From NCBI RefSeq assembly GCF_001544315.1, contig NZ_BCQG01000031.1, forward strand, positions 1-41,889: 41,889 nt of DNA, read 5' to 3'. Below the pieces are notes generated by a model that worked only from the letters and a program-made list of their open reading frames with translations, had not been told where the DNA came from and did no database searches. A program made the position numbers and the translations under genes. Below are positions 25,915 through 35,134 of this stretch, in pieces. Each line of letters begins with the position of its first letter. Position 1 is the first letter of the stretch. The DNA is from Geobacillus jurassicus NBRC 107829. Its GTDB lineage: Bacteria; Bacillota; Bacilli; Bacillales; Anoxybacillaceae.

Positions 25915-27327
25915 CTAGTCCTCTTCCTGAACGAGCGGCAGGCGGACAGATACCGTCGTCCCTTGGCCGAGGTCGCTGTCGAAATGAATCGCGCCGCCAT
26001 GGAGGGCGACGATTTGTTTGACGATGGCAAGCCCCAAGCCGGTGCCGCCTTCTTTGCGGGTGCGCGCGCGGTCGACGCGGAAAAAGCGCTGGCCGAGGAA
26101 TGGGAGCTGGTCTTTTGGAATACCCTTGCCCGTATCTTGGATGACGAGCTCGCCTTCTGCTTCCGACAGGCGGGAAAGCCGCACCGTCACCGCGCCGCCT
26201 TCCGGGGTGTAGCGGATGGCGTTGTCAAGCAAGTTGCGCACGACTTGTTCGAGCCGGTCGGCGTCGCCGTTGACGATGAGGTCATAGTCCAAATCGCATG
26301 ACAATTTGATCCGCTTTTGCGCGGCGATCGGTTCGTACGTGGCGATGACATCTTCGATCACTTGGGCGAACGCCACCGGCGCGCGCTCGAGCGGCACGCT
26401 TTGCCCTTCAAGGCGCGCCAAGTCAAGCAAATCGCGAACCAACCGCTCCATCCGTTCCGTTTCGCGGTGGATGAGGCGAAGATACGCCTGTTCTTCTTCC
26501 CTTGTTTTCGCTAAATCAGCCAAAAGCGCTTCGCTGTACCCTTTCATATAGCTTAGCGGGGTGCACAGCTCGTGCGAGACGTTCGCTAAAAACTCGCGCT
26601 TCCGCTCGTCTTCTTTGGCGATGGCGTCGGCCATTTGGTTGAACGCCTTTGCCAGGCGGCCGATTTCATCATCGGTCCGCACCGGAATGGCCGCCTCGTA
26701 GCGGCCTTCCGCCATGCGCCCGGCCGCTTTCTCCATCGCTTGCAGCGGCTCGGTCATTTGCCGCACCATCCGCCTGCCGGCAACCAAAAGCGCGGCGGCG
26801 AACATGGCGGCAAGCGGCCAAAACGCGGCCGCCGCCCGCTTCGTCGCTTCTTGGACGTCAGCTAACGGCAAATATAAGTAAATCGCTCCTTCAAGCCGCT
26901 TGCCGTCCAAAAGCGGAACGACGACCGCCATCACGCGGCGGCCGAACCGCTTTTCGTAGCCGGTTTTGACGACGGGCTGCCCGCTTAGCAGCGTTTCCCG
27001 GTCGCGGCCGCTCACGAGGGAATCGTAGCCGACCGGAAACGGCCAGCAGGCGCTCAATTCGCGCGGGTTGTCGATCAACAAGATGGTGGCGGTCGATTTT
27101 TCGTCATACCATTCGATTTGGCGACGGTATGGCTCACTGATCGCCCCGCCGCGATAGTCGCGGGCGAGGCTCGTCCCTTCCGCAATCAACGTTTGTTCCA
27201 CTTCTTTCATGTACACCGCCCGGTAAAAATAATTCAAAAGGCCAAAGGAAAACGCCAACGTCACTATGACCGCCGCACTGATCGACAGCCATACCTTCTG
27301 CCCTAAACGCAGCCGCCTCATGTTCAT
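25915..27327 (-). CDS. Membrane sensor histidine kinase
   Basis: 470 residues: membrane helix at about 12-34, extracellular sensor 35-165, second helix about 167-184, HAMP 185-237, HisKA with phospho-acceptor His252, and an HATPase_c domain with N-box NLLDNAIRY, DTGKGIP and GGTGLGLAIVK. The H-box reads SHELCTPLS; nearly all kinases of this type have Arg where Cys255 stands, a single-base change (CGC to TGC). The ATG overlaps the regulator's stop (ATGA); an alternative ATG two codons later has a better-spaced GAGGG. It forms a two-component pair with the preceding regulator. The signal is unknown. Confidence 0.92.
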   Translation of the reverse strand: MNMRRLRLGQKVWLSISAAVIVTLAFSFGLLNYFYRAVYMKEVEQTLIAEGTSLARDYRGGAISEPYRRQIEWYDEKSTATILLIDNPRELSACWPFPVGYDSLVSGRDRETLLSGQPVVKTGYEKRFGRRVMAVVVPLLDGKRLEGAIYLYLPLADVQEATKRAAAAFWPLAAMFAAALLVAGRRMVRQMTEPLQAMEKAAGRMAEGRYEAAIPVRTDDEIGRLAKAFNQMADAIAKEDERKREFLANVSHELCTPLSYMKGYSEALLADLAKTREEEQAYLRLIHRETERMERLVRDLLDLARLEGQSVPLERAPVAFAQVIEDVIATYEPIAAQKRIKLSCDLDYDLIVNGDADRLEQVVRNLLDNAIRYTPEGGAVTVRLSRLSEAEGELVIQDTGKGIPKDQLPFLGQRFFRVDRARTRKEGGTGLGLAIVKQIVALHGGAIHFDSDLGQGTTVSVRLPLVQEED

Positions 27328-27998
27328 CCCTCAAACTTGTAGCCGATGCCCCATACGGTTTGGATATGGCGGCCGGCGTCTTTCAGCTTCATGCGCAGCG
27401 TTTTCACATGCGTATCGACCGTGCGGGCGTTTCCCGTATAGTCGTACCCCCACACCTTGACGAGCAAGTCGTCGCGGCTGAACACTTGACCGCGGTGCTT
27501 CGCCAAAAAGAGCAGCAAATCAAACTCTTTCAGCGTCAGCTTTACCATCTCGCCGCCGACGGCCACCGTCCGGCCTTTTTCATCGATGGCGAGTTCCCCG
27601 AATTGCAGCCGGCCATTCTGTTCGCGGCTGCGCCGCGCCCGGCGCAGCACCGCCTCAAGACGGGCGATGAGCTCCCCCGGGCTGAACGGCTTGACGATGT
27701 AATCGTCGCCGCCAAGCTTCAATCCTTTCACTTTATCCCATTCTTCCCCCAGTGCCGTCAAAAACAAAATCGGCACGTCCGACTGCTCGCGAATGCGGGC
27801 GCAGACAGCGAATCCGTCCTGCTTTGGCATCATGACGTCCAATAGAACTGCATCAACCGGCTGTTGCGCAAGAATCGCCAACGCCTCGTCCCCGTCTCCT
27901 GCTTCCAAGCAGCGGAAGCCCGCGTTTTCCAAATACATGCCGACCAACAGGCGCATCTCTTCTTCATCATCAACAATCAACACCGTTCGCTTGTCCAT
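27324..27998 (-). CDS. OmpR/PhoB-family response regulator
   Basis: 224 residues. The receiver domain has acidic residues D10 and D11, phospho-acceptor D54 in LLDVMMP and Lys103 in IVKPF. The C-terminal winged helix shows LTLKEFDLLLFLAKHRGQVFSR and a recognition helix in ARTVDTHVKTLRMKL. Phosphorylated by the kinase that follows (4-bp overlap). It begins directly after the lipoprotein stop codon. The TCACA-N2-TGTGA palindrome in the operon promoter is a candidate site for autoregulation. Confidence 0.94.
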   Translation of the reverse strand: MDKRTVLIVDDEEEMRLLVGMYLENAGFRCLEAGDGDEALAILAQQPVDAVLLDVMMPKQDGFAVCARIREQSDVPILFLTALGEEWDKVKGLKLGGDDYIVKPFSPGELIARLEAVLRRARRSREQNGRLQFGELAIDEKGRTVAVGGEMVKLTLKEFDLLLFLAKHRGQVFSRDDLLVKVWGYDYTGNARTVDTHVKTLRMKLKDAGRHIQTVWGIGYKFEG

Positions 27999-28973
27999 TT
28001 ACCGTCCCTCCCGAATGAGCAGCTGCAGCGGGCCATCCCCTGTTTTCCAGCGGGCAAGCGGACGCATCGTCGCTTCGTCGACAACGATGATTTCATCGCT
28101 GTCATAGCTGGCGATATACAGGCGGCCGGATGCCGCCTCCATGGCAAACGGATTGGCGCCGACAGACGCCGAAGCGAGTTTCTTTCCGTCTGGAGAAAAT
28201 TGATAAACTGTGTTGGAGCCGTGGCTTAGCACAAACACGCCGCGGTTCGTTTCGGCAAAATCGACCGGCATGACTGGCGCGGCAAGCGTCCGGAGCAAGC
28301 GGCCGTCTTGAAGCGAATAGACGTGAATATTCTTCTCCACCTTGTTCCCGCTTCCATGCCCGCCGACCCAAAGCTCCCCTTGCCGCTCGCGCACCAATCC
28401 TCCCAGGGCGAGCTTGGGCACCGCAAACGAATGGAGGACGCGGCGTCCTTCCACATCGATGACAAACGCACGGCCGTCTTGAAAATCGATGGCATACAGC
28501 CTCATTCCATGGCGATTGACAAGCAGCGTCATCGGGGAGCGGCCAACCGACAGACGAGCGATTTCCTTCCCGTCGCGGCCGATGACGCGCACCGCGTTGT
28601 GCACGCTGTCGCCGAAAAACCACATGCGGCCATCCGGAGATGGAGCCGCGCTGACGATGCCGCTTCCCGTTTTCCACTCCTCAAGCGGCTTCCCGGTGGC
28701 GAGGTCGTATCGATAGACGCGGTCAAGGTCCCGCCCGTACAAAAGAAGCATCCGGCCGTCCGGGCTCAACGCCCCGCCTTGAAACGGTTCGTTGATGTTC
28801 CAGCGAGCGACCTTTTCGCCATTGTTCGTGTTCAAAAACGTGACCGTTTCCGCTTTGACATCGAGGCTGATGATGACCGAAAGTGAATCAGCGATCGGGG
28901 GAAACGATGTCTTCACGCACCCGCTCAACAGAAAAAGCCAACACAACAATATCCACACGCTCGCTCGTTTCAT
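27999..28973 (-). CDS. Beta-propeller lipoprotein (YncE/WD40-like)
   Basis: 324 residues from the ATG at 28973, which has GAAGGAG 9 bp upstream; a GTG 18 bp earlier is less likely. It has a lipoprotein signal peptide (MKRASVWILLCWLFLLSGC, lipidated Cys19), so it is anchored outside the membrane. The rest is a series of repeats of about 40 residues with SPDGRM, NxxGxxLYAID and IYxYDLATGKP phrases typical of YncE-like seven-bladed propellers. It is the first gene of the two-component operon and is translated immediately before the regulator, so it may present or sense the signal for the kinase (inference). Confidence 0.85.
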   Translation of the reverse strand: MKRASVWILLCWLFLLSGCVKTSFPPIADSLSVIISLDVKAETVTFLNTNNGEKVARWNINEPFQGGALSPDGRMLLLYGRDLDRVYRYDLATGKPLEEWKTGSGIVSAAPSPDGRMWFFGDSVHNAVRVIGRDGKEIARLSVGRSPMTLLVNRHGMRLYAIDFQDGRAFVIDVEGRRVLHSFAVPKLALGGLVRERQGELWVGGHGSGNKVEKNIHVYSLQDGRLLRTLAAPVMPVDFAETNRGVFVLSHGSNTVYQFSPDGKKLASASVGANPFAMEAASGRLYIASYDSDEIIVVDEATMRPLARWKTGDGPLQLLIREGR

Positions 28974-29009
28974 TTCGAGTTTCTCCTTCACCTATTCGTT
29001 CCTGCCCTC

Positions 29010-29029
29010 ATTATACATCACATTTGTGA
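29010..29029 (-). promoter_or_regulatory. Promoter region of the lipoprotein/two-component operon with internal palindrome
   Basis: TATAAT on the minus strand (29015-29010) with the palindrome TCACA-TT-TGTGA (29018-29029) directly upstream, inside the spacer. The -35 is poor, as expected for an activator-dependent promoter. Confidence 0.5.
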
Positions 29030-29050
29030 AAGAAGTTTGAAATCGCGCCG

Positions 29051-29083
29051 TGCAAAAAGCCCCACCGCTTTTGGCGATGGGGC
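29051..29083 (-). terminator. Terminator of the bkd operon
   Basis: On the minus strand GCCCCATCGC, 5-base loop, GCGGTGGGGC (one mismatched pair), then TTTTTGC. It lies just after the bkdB stop codon at 29090. Confidence 0.88.
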
Positions 29084-29089
29084 GAACCG

Positions 29090-30415
29090 TTAGTAAATCG
29101 GCGTGTTGTCTTTGTTCATGTTTTCCAAAATTGCTTTAACGCGGGCGAGGAAGCGGCCGCAAATGAGGCCATCGAGTACACGGTGGTCAAGCGACAAACA
29201 TAAATTGACCATATCGCGGATGGCGATCATGCCGTTTTTGACAACCGGGCGTTTGACGATCGTTTCGACTTGCAAAATGGCGGCTTGCGGATAGTTGATA
29301 ACGCCCATCGACTGCACCGAGCCGAACGCGCCGGTGTTGTTGACGGTAAACGTGCCGCCTTGCATGTCTTCCGGACGCAGTTTGCCGGCGCGCGTTTTCG
29401 CCGCCAGTTCGGCGATCTCGCGGGCGATGCCTTTGATCGTTTTTTCGTCGGCGTGCTTGATGACCGGAACGAACAAGGCATCATCCGTCGCGACGGCAAT
29501 GGAGATGTTGATGTCCTTGCGCTGGATGATCTTATCGCCGGCCCACACAGAGTTCAGCTGCGGGAATTCTTTCAGCGCTTGGGCGACCGCTTTGACGAAG
29601 AAGGCGAAATACGTCAAATTGAAGCCTTCACGCCGCTTGAACTCGTCTTTGATGGCGTCGCGGTAGGCGACAAGGTCGGTGACGTCGACTTCGACCATCG
29701 TCCAGGCGTGCGGCGCTTCGTGTTTGCTGCGGAGCATGTTCGCCGCGATCGCTTTGCGCACCGGGGTGACCGGAATTTCGATGTCGCCCGCTCCCGCTTC
29801 GATCGTTGGCGCCGCTGGTTTGATCGGCGCCGTGACCGGAGCAGCTGGTTCCACTTGCGCGGCGGCCGGGGCCGGTTGTTCCGTTTTCGGTTCGGCTTTC
29901 GGCGCCGCTTGTTCCGCCGCCGGTGCCGCTCCTGCTTTCGGAATTTGCCCGGACTCGATCAACTTGAGCAAATCTTTGCGCGTCACCCGCCCGCCAAGAC
30001 CCGTGCCTTTCACTTGTTCAAGGTCAATGCCGTGTTCTTGGGCGAGGCGGAGCACGGCCGGCGAATAGCGGCCGTTGTTTGCCCGTCCTGTCTTTTTCGG
30101 AGCAGCTTGTTCCTTGTTGTCTTCTGCTTTTGGCGCTTCATCAGTCGGCTTTGCTTCCGGCGCCGCGGCGGCGCCTTCGACTTCGATCGTGCAAATCGGC
30201 GCGCCGACCGGGAGCGTTTCTCCTTCTTTGGCGATCAGCTCGCGGATGACGCCGGCAAACGACGACGGGATTTCCGCGCTCACTTTATCGGTGATGACTT
30301 CGGCGACCGGGTCGTATTTGTTCACTTTGTCGCCCGGGGAGACGAGCCATTTGCTGATGGTGCCTTCCGTGACGCTCTCCCCGAGCTGAGGCATCGTCAA
30401 TTGTTCGATGGCCAC
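29090..30415 (-). CDS. bkdB: Branched-chain alpha-keto acid dehydrogenase E2 (dihydrolipoyl transacylase)
   Basis: 441 residues: lipoyl domain 1-77 with Lys44 in ITDKVSAE, an Ala/Pro linker, peripheral subunit-binding domain about 115-150, a second Ala/Pro-rich linker, and the catalytic acyltransferase domain from about 219 with active-site H411 and D415 in DHRVLDG. It forms the core of the complex and moves the acyl group from BkdA to CoA. GGAGGG precedes the ATG and a strong terminator follows. It is the last gene of the operon, as in B. subtilis. Confidence 0.95.
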   Translation of the reverse strand: MAIEQLTMPQLGESVTEGTISKWLVSPGDKVNKYDPVAEVITDKVSAEIPSSFAGVIRELIAKEGETLPVGAPICTIEVEGAAAAPEAKPTDEAPKAEDNKEQAAPKKTGRANNGRYSPAVLRLAQEHGIDLEQVKGTGLGGRVTRKDLLKLIESGQIPKAGAAPAAEQAAPKAEPKTEQPAPAAAQVEPAAPVTAPIKPAAPTIEAGAGDIEIPVTPVRKAIAANMLRSKHEAPHAWTMVEVDVTDLVAYRDAIKDEFKRREGFNLTYFAFFVKAVAQALKEFPQLNSVWAGDKIIQRKDINISIAVATDDALFVPVIKHADEKTIKGIAREIAELAAKTRAGKLRPEDMQGGTFTVNNTGAFGSVQSMGVINYPQAAILQVETIVKRPVVKNGMIAIRDMVNLCLSLDHRVLDGLICGRFLARVKAILENMNKDNTPIY

Positions 30416-30452
30416 ATCGATACCCTCCTATCTCTGCTGCAATGTCCTCTCC

Positions 30453-31436
30453 TTAAAACGCTGCCAGTTCGCGCATCGCTTTTTCGACTTTTTCCGGATT
30501 GACCATAAAGAACTTTTCCATCGTCGGCGCATACGGCATGGCTGGGACGTCCGGGCCGGCAAGGCGCATAATCGGGGCGTCCAGATCGAACAAACAATGC
30601 TCTGCGATAATGGCCGCGACTTCGCTCATGACGCTGCCTTCTTTATTGTCTTCCGTGATGAGCAGCACTTTCCCCGTCCTGCTCGCCGCTTCGATGATCG
30701 CTTCTTTATCAAGCGGATAGACGGTGCGCAAATCCAACAGGTGAACGGAAATGCCGTCTTGGGCGACGCGCTCGGCCGCCTGCAAGGCAAAATGGACGCA
30801 AAGCCCGTATGTGATGACTGTGATGTCATCGCCTTCACGCTTGACGTCCGCCTTGCCGATCGGAAGCACGTAGTCATCTTCCGGCACTTCCCCTTTAATG
30901 AGGCGGTAAGCGCGTTTATGCTCGAAAAAGAGCACCGGGTCTTCGTCGCGAATCGCCGCTTTGAGCAGTCCTTTCACATCGTACGGCGTCGATGGCATGA
31001 CGATTTTTAACCCTGGCTGGTTGGCGAAAATCGCTTCCACCGACTGCGAGTGATACAGGGCGCCATGCACCCCGCCGCCGTACGGGGCGCGAATGACGAT
31101 CGGGCAGTTCCAGTCGTTGTTCGAGCGATAGCGGATGCGGGCCGCTTCGGAAATAATTTGGTTGACCGCCGGCATAATGAAGTCGGCAAACTGAATCTCG
31201 GCAATCGGGCGCAGGCCGTACATCGCTGCGCCGATGCCGACGCCGACGATCGCCGATTCCGAAAGCGGCGTATCAATCACGCGCTCTTCGCCAAACTGTT
31301 CGTACAACCCTTGTGTCGCTTTGAACACCCCGCCTTTCCGCCCCACGTCTTCCCCTAAGACAAACACGCGCGGGTCGCGCTCCATTTCTTCGCGAATCGC
31401 CATCGTGACCGCATCAATATACGAAATGACAGGCAT
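30453..31436 (-). CDS. bkdAB: Branched-chain alpha-keto acid dehydrogenase E1 beta
   Basis: 327 residues from the ATG at 31436 (MPVISYIDAV), whose AGGGGG site overlaps the bkdAA stop. The sequence has the transketolase pyrimidine-binding domain (GEDVGRKGGVFKAT, ETPLSESAIVGVGIGAA-like phrase) and C-terminal transketolase domain. With BkdAA it makes the thiamine diphosphate-dependent E1 heterotetramer that decarboxylates the 2-keto acids of Leu, Ile and Val. Confidence 0.95.
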   Translation of the reverse strand: MPVISYIDAVTMAIREEMERDPRVFVLGEDVGRKGGVFKATQGLYEQFGEERVIDTPLSESAIVGVGIGAAMYGLRPIAEIQFADFIMPAVNQIISEAARIRYRSNNDWNCPIVIRAPYGGGVHGALYHSQSVEAIFANQPGLKIVMPSTPYDVKGLLKAAIRDEDPVLFFEHKRAYRLIKGEVPEDDYVLPIGKADVKREGDDITVITYGLCVHFALQAAERVAQDGISVHLLDLRTVYPLDKEAIIEAASRTGKVLLITEDNKEGSVMSEVAAIIAEHCLFDLDAPIMRLAGPDVPAMPYAPTMEKFFMVNPEKVEKAMRELAAF

Positions 31437-31449
31437 CGTCGATTCCCCC

Positions 31450-32445
31450 TTACTCCTCGGCATACACGTAACGAAGCGCATGCTCCGGTTCGGCGTACGG
31501 CGCCTTCTCGGCGTAGTCGGTCGCTTCGTTTACTTCCTTCATGACGCGTTCTTGAATTTCTTTCTCTCGTTCATCGGTCAAGACGCCGGTTTCTTTTAAA
31601 TAGTTGGCAAACGACACAATCGGATCTTTGGCGCGCGCTTCGGCGAGCTCCTCTTCCGTCCGGTAGACGCGGTGGTCGTCGTCCGACGAGTGCGACGTCA
31701 GGCGGTATGTCACCGCTTCAATGAGCGTCGGCCCTTCGCCGCGGCGGGCGCGGTCGGCCGCTTCTTTGACGACGCGGTACACTTCAAGCGGGTCGGTGCC
31801 GTCGACCGTATAGCCCGGCATGCCGTAGCCGATGGCGCGATCCGATACTTTCTCGCACGCCAATTGCTTCGAAATCGGCACGGAAATGGCGTACTTGTTG
31901 TTTTCGCACATAAAGATGACTGGGAGTTTATGAACGCCGGCGAAGTTTGCCCCTTCGTGGAAATCGCCTTGGTTTGACGACCCTTCGCCGAACGTGACGA
32001 AGGCGACAAAATCTTTCTTTTCCATTTTCGCCGCCAACGCGAAGCCGACCGCATGCGGCACTTGTGTCGTCACAGGCGATGAGCCGGTGACGATCCGGTT
32101 TTTCTTTTTCCCGAAATGCCCCGGCATTTGCCGGCCGCCGGAGTTCGGATCTTCCGCTTTGGCAAACGCCGCCAACATCAATTCTCGCGGCGTCATGCCA
32201 AACGTTAAGACAACGCCCACATCGCGGTAATACGGCAGAACATAGTCTTTCGTCCGGTCGAGGGCGAACGCCGCGCCGACTTGCGCCGCTTCTTGCCCTT
32301 GGCATGAGATGACGAACGGAATTTTCCCCGCGCGGTTTAACAGCCACATCCGTTCATCGAGCTTGCGGGCAAGAAGCATCGTTTCATACATTTCCAACAC
32401 CGTGTCATCGCTTAATCCGAGCGCCTGATGACGGTTTTGCGCCAT
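31450..32445 (-). CDS. bkdAA: Branched-chain alpha-keto acid dehydrogenase E1 alpha
   Basis: 331 residues from the ATG at 32445 (MAQNRHQAL), after a strong GGGAGGTT. The thiamine diphosphate and Mg-binding stretch GEGSSNQGDFHEG followed by CENNKYAISVP is intact, as is the phosphorylation-loop-like segment YRLTSHSSDDDHRVYR. It pairs with BkdAB. Upstream is lpdV (67 bp gap). Confidence 0.95.
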   Translation of the reverse strand: MAQNRHQALGLSDDTVLEMYETMLLARKLDERMWLLNRAGKIPFVISCQGQEAAQVGAAFALDRTKDYVLPYYRDVGVVLTFGMTPRELMLAAFAKAEDPNSGGRQMPGHFGKKKNRIVTGSSPVTTQVPHAVGFALAAKMEKKDFVAFVTFGEGSSNQGDFHEGANFAGVHKLPVIFMCENNKYAISVPISKQLACEKVSDRAIGYGMPGYTVDGTDPLEVYRVVKEAADRARRGEGPTLIEAVTYRLTSHSSDDDHRVYRTEEELAEARAKDPIVSFANYLKETGVLTDEREKEIQERVMKEVNEATDYAEKAPYAEPEHALRYVYAEE

Positions 32446-32512
32446 CGCAACAACCTCCCTTAGATTCACATAGTCAACCAATGATCACGCGCCGAGCTGA
32501 TGCCGCCATAAG

Positions 32513-33934
32513 CTAAAAATGAATCGCTTTGCCGTCGACCGCCAGCGCCGCTTCCGCCATGGCCTCCGACAGCGTCGGATGCGGATGAATGGCATGCGCC
32601 ACTTCCCAAGGAGCCGCATCGAGCACGCGGGCGAGCCCGGCTTCGGAAATCAAATCGGTCACGTGCGGGCCGACCATATGGACGCCAAGCAGATCGTCCG
32701 TGTTCCGGTCGGCGACGATTTTCACAAACCCTTCCGCTTCGCCGAACACAAGCGCCTTGCCAATGGCTTTAAACGGAAACTTGCCGACTTTGACGTCATA
32801 GCCTTTCGCTTTTGCTTCCTGCTCCGTCAAGCCGACTGCCGCCGCCTCCGGCCGGGTGTAAATGCACCGTGGCACCATCGTATAGTCAATCGGCGTTGGG
32901 TTGTGCCCGGCTAAATGCTCAATGGCGACAATTCCCTCATGCGCGGCGACATGGGCAAGCTGCAAGCCGCCGATGACATCGCCGATCGCGTAAATGTGCG
33001 ATTCTTTCGTTTGGCCGAACTCGTTCGTTTGAATATAGCCCTTTTCCACGACGATGTCCGTGTTTTCCAAGCCGATTCCTTCGATGTTCGCCTGCCGTCC
33101 GACGGAAACGAGCATCTTGTCGGCCTTGAACGTTTTCCGTTCACCGTTATGCTCCGCTTGAATGACAACGCCGTTTCCTTTCTCGAGCGTCTCCGGCAGC
33201 AACCGCGCTCCAGTTACGATGTTGACGCCGCGGCGGCGGAGCAGTTTTTCCATTTCTTTTGACACGTCTTTATCTTCTGTCGGCAAAATGCAGTCAGCAT
33301 ACTCAAGCACGGTGACATCCACGCCGAAATCGTTCAGCATCGACGCCCATTCCATGCCGATCACTCCGCCGCCGACGATCAAGATGGAAGACGGGAGCGT
33401 CTCCATTTGCAGCGCCTCATCGGACGTCATGACGAATTCGCCGTCCGGCTCGAGCCCCGGCAGCGTGCGCGGCCGCGAGCCGGTAGCGATGACGACGAAT
33501 TTCGGGACGAGCATTTCATTTTCGCTGCCATCGTTCATTTCGACTGACACCGTTCCCGCAAGCGGCGAAAAGATCGACGGGCCGAGCAGGCGGCCGGTGC
33601 CGGCGTACACATCGATCTTCCCTTTTTTCATCAAATGCTGGACGCCTTTATGGAGCTGGTCGACGATGGCCGCTTTGCGCGCCTGCACTTTGGCAAAATC
33701 GAGGCGCACGCCGTCGGCGATGACCCCAAACGCCTCGCCGTTTTTCGTTTGCGCGTACACTTCCGCACTGCGAAGCAGCGCTTTCGATGGGATGCAGCCC
33801 GCGTGCAGGCACGTGCCGCCGAGCTTCCCTTTTTCTACGACCGCTGTTTTCAATCCAAGCTGCGAGGCGCGAATGGCGGCGACATAGCCGCCCGTACCTC
33901 CGCCGAGAATGACGACATCATATTCTTTTGCCAT
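32513..33934 (-). CDS. lpdV: Dihydrolipoamide dehydrogenase (E3) of the branched-chain complex
   Basis: 473 residues from the ATG at 33934 after GGGGAAGG; the longer open frame overlaps buk and is not coding. FAD-binding LGGGTGGYVAA at 10-20, redox pair C42/C47 in GGTCLHAGCIPSK, an NAD-binding GGGVIGMEWA segment, and the catalytic His-Glu pair H452/E457 in HPHPTLSE. It reoxidises the lipoyl arm of BkdB with NAD+. Its place in the operon distinguishes it from the pyruvate dehydrogenase E3. Confidence 0.96.
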   Translation of the reverse strand: MAKEYDVVILGGGTGGYVAAIRASQLGLKTAVVEKGKLGGTCLHAGCIPSKALLRSAEVYAQTKNGEAFGVIADGVRLDFAKVQARKAAIVDQLHKGVQHLMKKGKIDVYAGTGRLLGPSIFSPLAGTVSVEMNDGSENEMLVPKFVVIATGSRPRTLPGLEPDGEFVMTSDEALQMETLPSSILIVGGGVIGMEWASMLNDFGVDVTVLEYADCILPTEDKDVSKEMEKLLRRRGVNIVTGARLLPETLEKGNGVVIQAEHNGERKTFKADKMLVSVGRQANIEGIGLENTDIVVEKGYIQTNEFGQTKESHIYAIGDVIGGLQLAHVAAHEGIVAIEHLAGHNPTPIDYTMVPRCIYTRPEAAAVGLTEQEAKAKGYDVKVGKFPFKAIGKALVFGEAEGFVKIVADRNTDDLLGVHMVGPHVTDLISEAGLARVLDAAPWEVAHAIHPHPTLSEAMAEAALAVDGKAIHF

Positions 33935-33965
33935 CTTGCCCTTCCCCTTTCTGTCCGTTGCCACA

Positions 33966-35078
33966 TCAACACCGGGCTGGAACCGGCGAAATGACCTCGC
34001 CTGGATACATTTTTTCCTCTTCTTCACCGCGCAGGACACGAAGCGCCCCTTCGGCGAGCGCCTGCAGTTCGTTTTCGCCCGGATGGACGATGACATCGGC
34101 GATCCATTGGACGCGGCGGGTGATTTGTTCAACAAACGATTTGCCGTACGCCAGTCCGCCGGTCAAAATGATGGCGTCGACTTTGCCGGAAAGCACGGCG
34201 CTTGCCGCACCGATTTCTTTCGCCACTTGGTACGCCATCGCATCATATACAAGTTTCGCCTTTTCGTCCCCGGCTTCGATCATTTTTTCAACCTTCACCG
34301 CATCGTTCGTGCCAAGATACCCGACAAGGCCGCCGCCGCCGACAAGCATGTTCATGATCTCTTCACGGTAATATTCACCGGAGAAGCATAGAGCGACCAA
34401 ATCGCCCGCCGGCACCGTCCCGGCGCGCTCCGGGCTGAACGGGCCTTCGCCGTCAAGCCCGTTGTTGACATCAACGACCCTTCCTTGCTTGTGGGCGCCG
34501 ACCGTGATGCCGCCGCCCATATGGGCGACGATCAAGTTCAATTCGTCATACCGCTTGCCAAGCTGTTTGGCGACGCGGCGCGCGACCGCTTTTTGGTTTA
34601 AAGCGTGGAAAATGCTGCGCCGTTCGATCAGTGGAAAGCCGCTGATCCGGGCGATCGGGTCGAGCTCATCGACGACGACCGGATCGACGATGAACGCCGG
34701 AATGTTGAGCGCTGAGGCGATTTCATGCGCCAAAATGCCGCCGAGGTTGGACGCGTGCTGGCCGGAATATCCGCGCCGCAAATCTTCAAGCATCGCCTCA
34801 TTGACGCGGTACGTTCCGCCTTCGATCGGGCGGAGGAGTCCGCCGCGGCCGCAGACAGCGCTCAACTTCGATAAATTGATCCCTTCTTCATCCAGTGCTT
34901 GCAAAATCGTTTGCTTGCGGAACTCATACTGGTCCGCGATCGTTTTATATTGCCGAAGCACATCCGCCTCATGGCGAATCGTTTTTTCGAGCAATGGCCG
35001 TTCGTTTTCAAAGACGCCGATTTTCGTTGAAGTCGAGCCTGGATTGATCGTTAAAATGCGAAACTTCTGCTCTTGCAT
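33966..35078 (-). CDS. buk: Branched-chain fatty acid / butyrate kinase
   Basis: 370 residues of the acetate kinase fold (ASKHA): [14 protein letters not shown] at the N-terminus for phosphate binding, [22 protein letters not shown] in the centre, and [10 protein letters not shown] near the C-terminus. It converts acyl phosphates made by Ptb into the free branched acid and ATP. The ATG follows GGAGGGAC. It lies between bcd and lpdV with 56 and 31 bp gaps; a strong hairpin sits in the upstream gap. Confidence 0.94.
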   Translation of the reverse strand: MQEQKFRILTINPGSTSTKIGVFENERPLLEKTIRHEADVLRQYKTIADQYEFRKQTILQALDEEGINLSKLSAVCGRGGLLRPIEGGTYRVNEAMLEDLRRGYSGQHASNLGGILAHEIASALNIPAFIVDPVVVDELDPIARISGFPLIERRSIFHALNQKAVARRVAKQLGKRYDELNLIVAHMGGGITVGAHKQGRVVDVNNGLDGEGPFSPERAGTVPAGDLVALCFSGEYYREEIMNMLVGGGGLVGYLGTNDAVKVEKMIEAGDEKAKLVYDAMAYQVAKEIGAASAVLSGKVDAIILTGGLAYGKSFVEQITRRVQWIADVIVHPGENELQALAEGALRVLRGEEEEKMYPGEVISPVPARC

Positions 35079-35106
35079 CGCTGCTGTCCCTCCGTTGTCC
35101 GCCGGC

Positions 35107-35124
35107 GGGGCGGAAGGCCGCCCC
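35107..35124 (-). other. Strong hairpin in the bcd-buk gap
   Basis: GGGGCGG paired with CCGCCCC across four bases, 28 bp upstream of the buk start. No U-run follows. It may adjust mRNA stability or the ratio of Bcd to downstream products. Confidence 0.45.
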
Positions 35125-35134
35125 CTTCCCGCAT

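Noticed and set aside
29270-30502. 410-codon plus-strand open frame opposite bkdB
   Set aside because: Arg, Phe and Asp-rich shadow of the GC-rich bkdB gene; no start site or family.
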